The position numbers were made by a program, and so were the translations under genes. Under the pieces are notes generated by a model. That model searched no databases. It saw only the letters and a list, made by a program, of their open reading frames with translations, and was not told where the DNA came from. From assembly GCA_934663885.1 (NCBI GenBank), contig CAKUKW010000111.1, positions 1 through 6,832 of the forward strand: DNA of 6,832 nt, in the 5' to 3' direction. Below are positions 6,713 through 6,832 of this stretch, piece by piece; within the stretch, counting starts at the first letter, position 1; every line of letters starts with the position of its first letter. The DNA is from an uncultured Tidjanibacter sp. (GTDB lineage Bacteria > Bacteroidota > Bacteroidia > Bacteroidales > Rikenellaceae).

Positions 6713-6720
6713 TATCTTTG
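6713..6720 (+). promoter_or_regulatory. -7-like box for the divergent gene at the right edge
   Basis: TATCTTTG on the plus strand is identical to the box facing the other way at 6668-6675. Transcription would begin a few bases downstream, giving a leader of about 45 bases to the ATG at 6774. The -33 region is again poor. Confidence 0.42.
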
Positions 6721-6773
6721 TGAATATCAGGGTTATTGAACCATTTATTGCACTTATAATACCATATCTCTTA

Positions 6774-6832
6774 ATGCCGATAAAAGAGGAATACACGAGA
6801 GCTGAGTTTCATGAATTGATATGGAGTCAGCC
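6774..6832 (+). CDS. start of a hypothetical protein with a [RE]ELYELVWSEP-like N-terminus (3' end outside window)
   Basis: From the ATG at 6774 the frame stays open to the window end, giving 19 full codons. RAEFHELIWSQ matches the N-terminal pattern 'R-E-E-L-Y-E-L-V-W-S-E-P' that I recall from a family of uncharacterised proteins often followed by a helix-turn-helix-like 'YGISDVALAKIC' segment; that part is beyond the edge. A GTG at 6720 in the same frame is possible but overlaps the promoter box. No Shine-Dalgarno is visible. It diverges from the NTPase operon and could be a regulator or third component. With so few residues the family call is tentative. Confidence 0.5.
   Translation, partial: MPIKEEYTRAEFHELIWSQ

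Noticed and set aside
1..6832. CRISPR array, tRNA, rRNA or insertion sequence
   Set aside because: No regularly spaced repeats, cloverleaf, rRNA-like sequence or transposase with terminal inverted repeats was recognised by reading both strands.

Overview
The window looks like chromosomal DNA from a member of the Bacteroidales; the genus cannot be fixed. The evidence is promoter-like TAnnTTTG boxes, mostly weak Shine-Dalgarno sequences, a Bacteroidetes-type lysophospholipid acyltransferase and an XRE/DUF4870 membrane regulator. Two blocks of different composition are joined. Positions 1 to about 3280 have moderate GC (about 50% in one line counted by eye). From about 3290 to the right end the DNA is AT-rich (about 25% GC in one line counted).

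Left block (housekeeping-like): the 3' part of a glycerolipid acyltransferase gene (2-718, +), then a small membrane-tethered helix-turn-helix regulator (851-1462, +). A bidirectional hairpin terminator (about 1500-1528) separates it from a convergent L-cysteine desulfidase gene, cyuA (1547-2854, -). The 459-bp stretch upstream of cyuA (2855-3313) has no convincing ordinary gene but holds considerable structure: a terminator-like hairpin with a T-run, a possible 15-codon leader ORF ending in Cys-stop, a cluster of four GGTTAC/GTAACC arms, and a promoter-like pair of boxes next to the boundary with the AT-rich block.

Right block (accessory-like): a two-gene minus-strand operon. The first gene (6615 to 3958) encodes an 885-residue KAP-family P-loop NTPase with four predicted N-terminal membrane helices. 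Fourteen bases later comes a 209-residue CHAT/caspase-like protease (3943 to 3314) with His65 and Cys101 in the expected motifs. A divergent gene (from 6774, +) begins at the right edge and resembles the start of a hypothetical family with a [RE]ELYELVWSEP-like N-terminus. The intergenic space between them holds two divergent promoter -7-like boxes forming a perfect 10-bp inverted repeat.

The most interesting content is the membrane KAP NTPase plus CHAT-like protease pair. It has the architecture expected of an anti-phage or other conflict system: a membrane-bound switch ATPase as sensor or gate and a death-type protease as effector. I know of no named system with exactly this composition, but novelty cannot be established without a database search. 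The defence role is inferred from domains, composition shift and operon layout, not shown directly.
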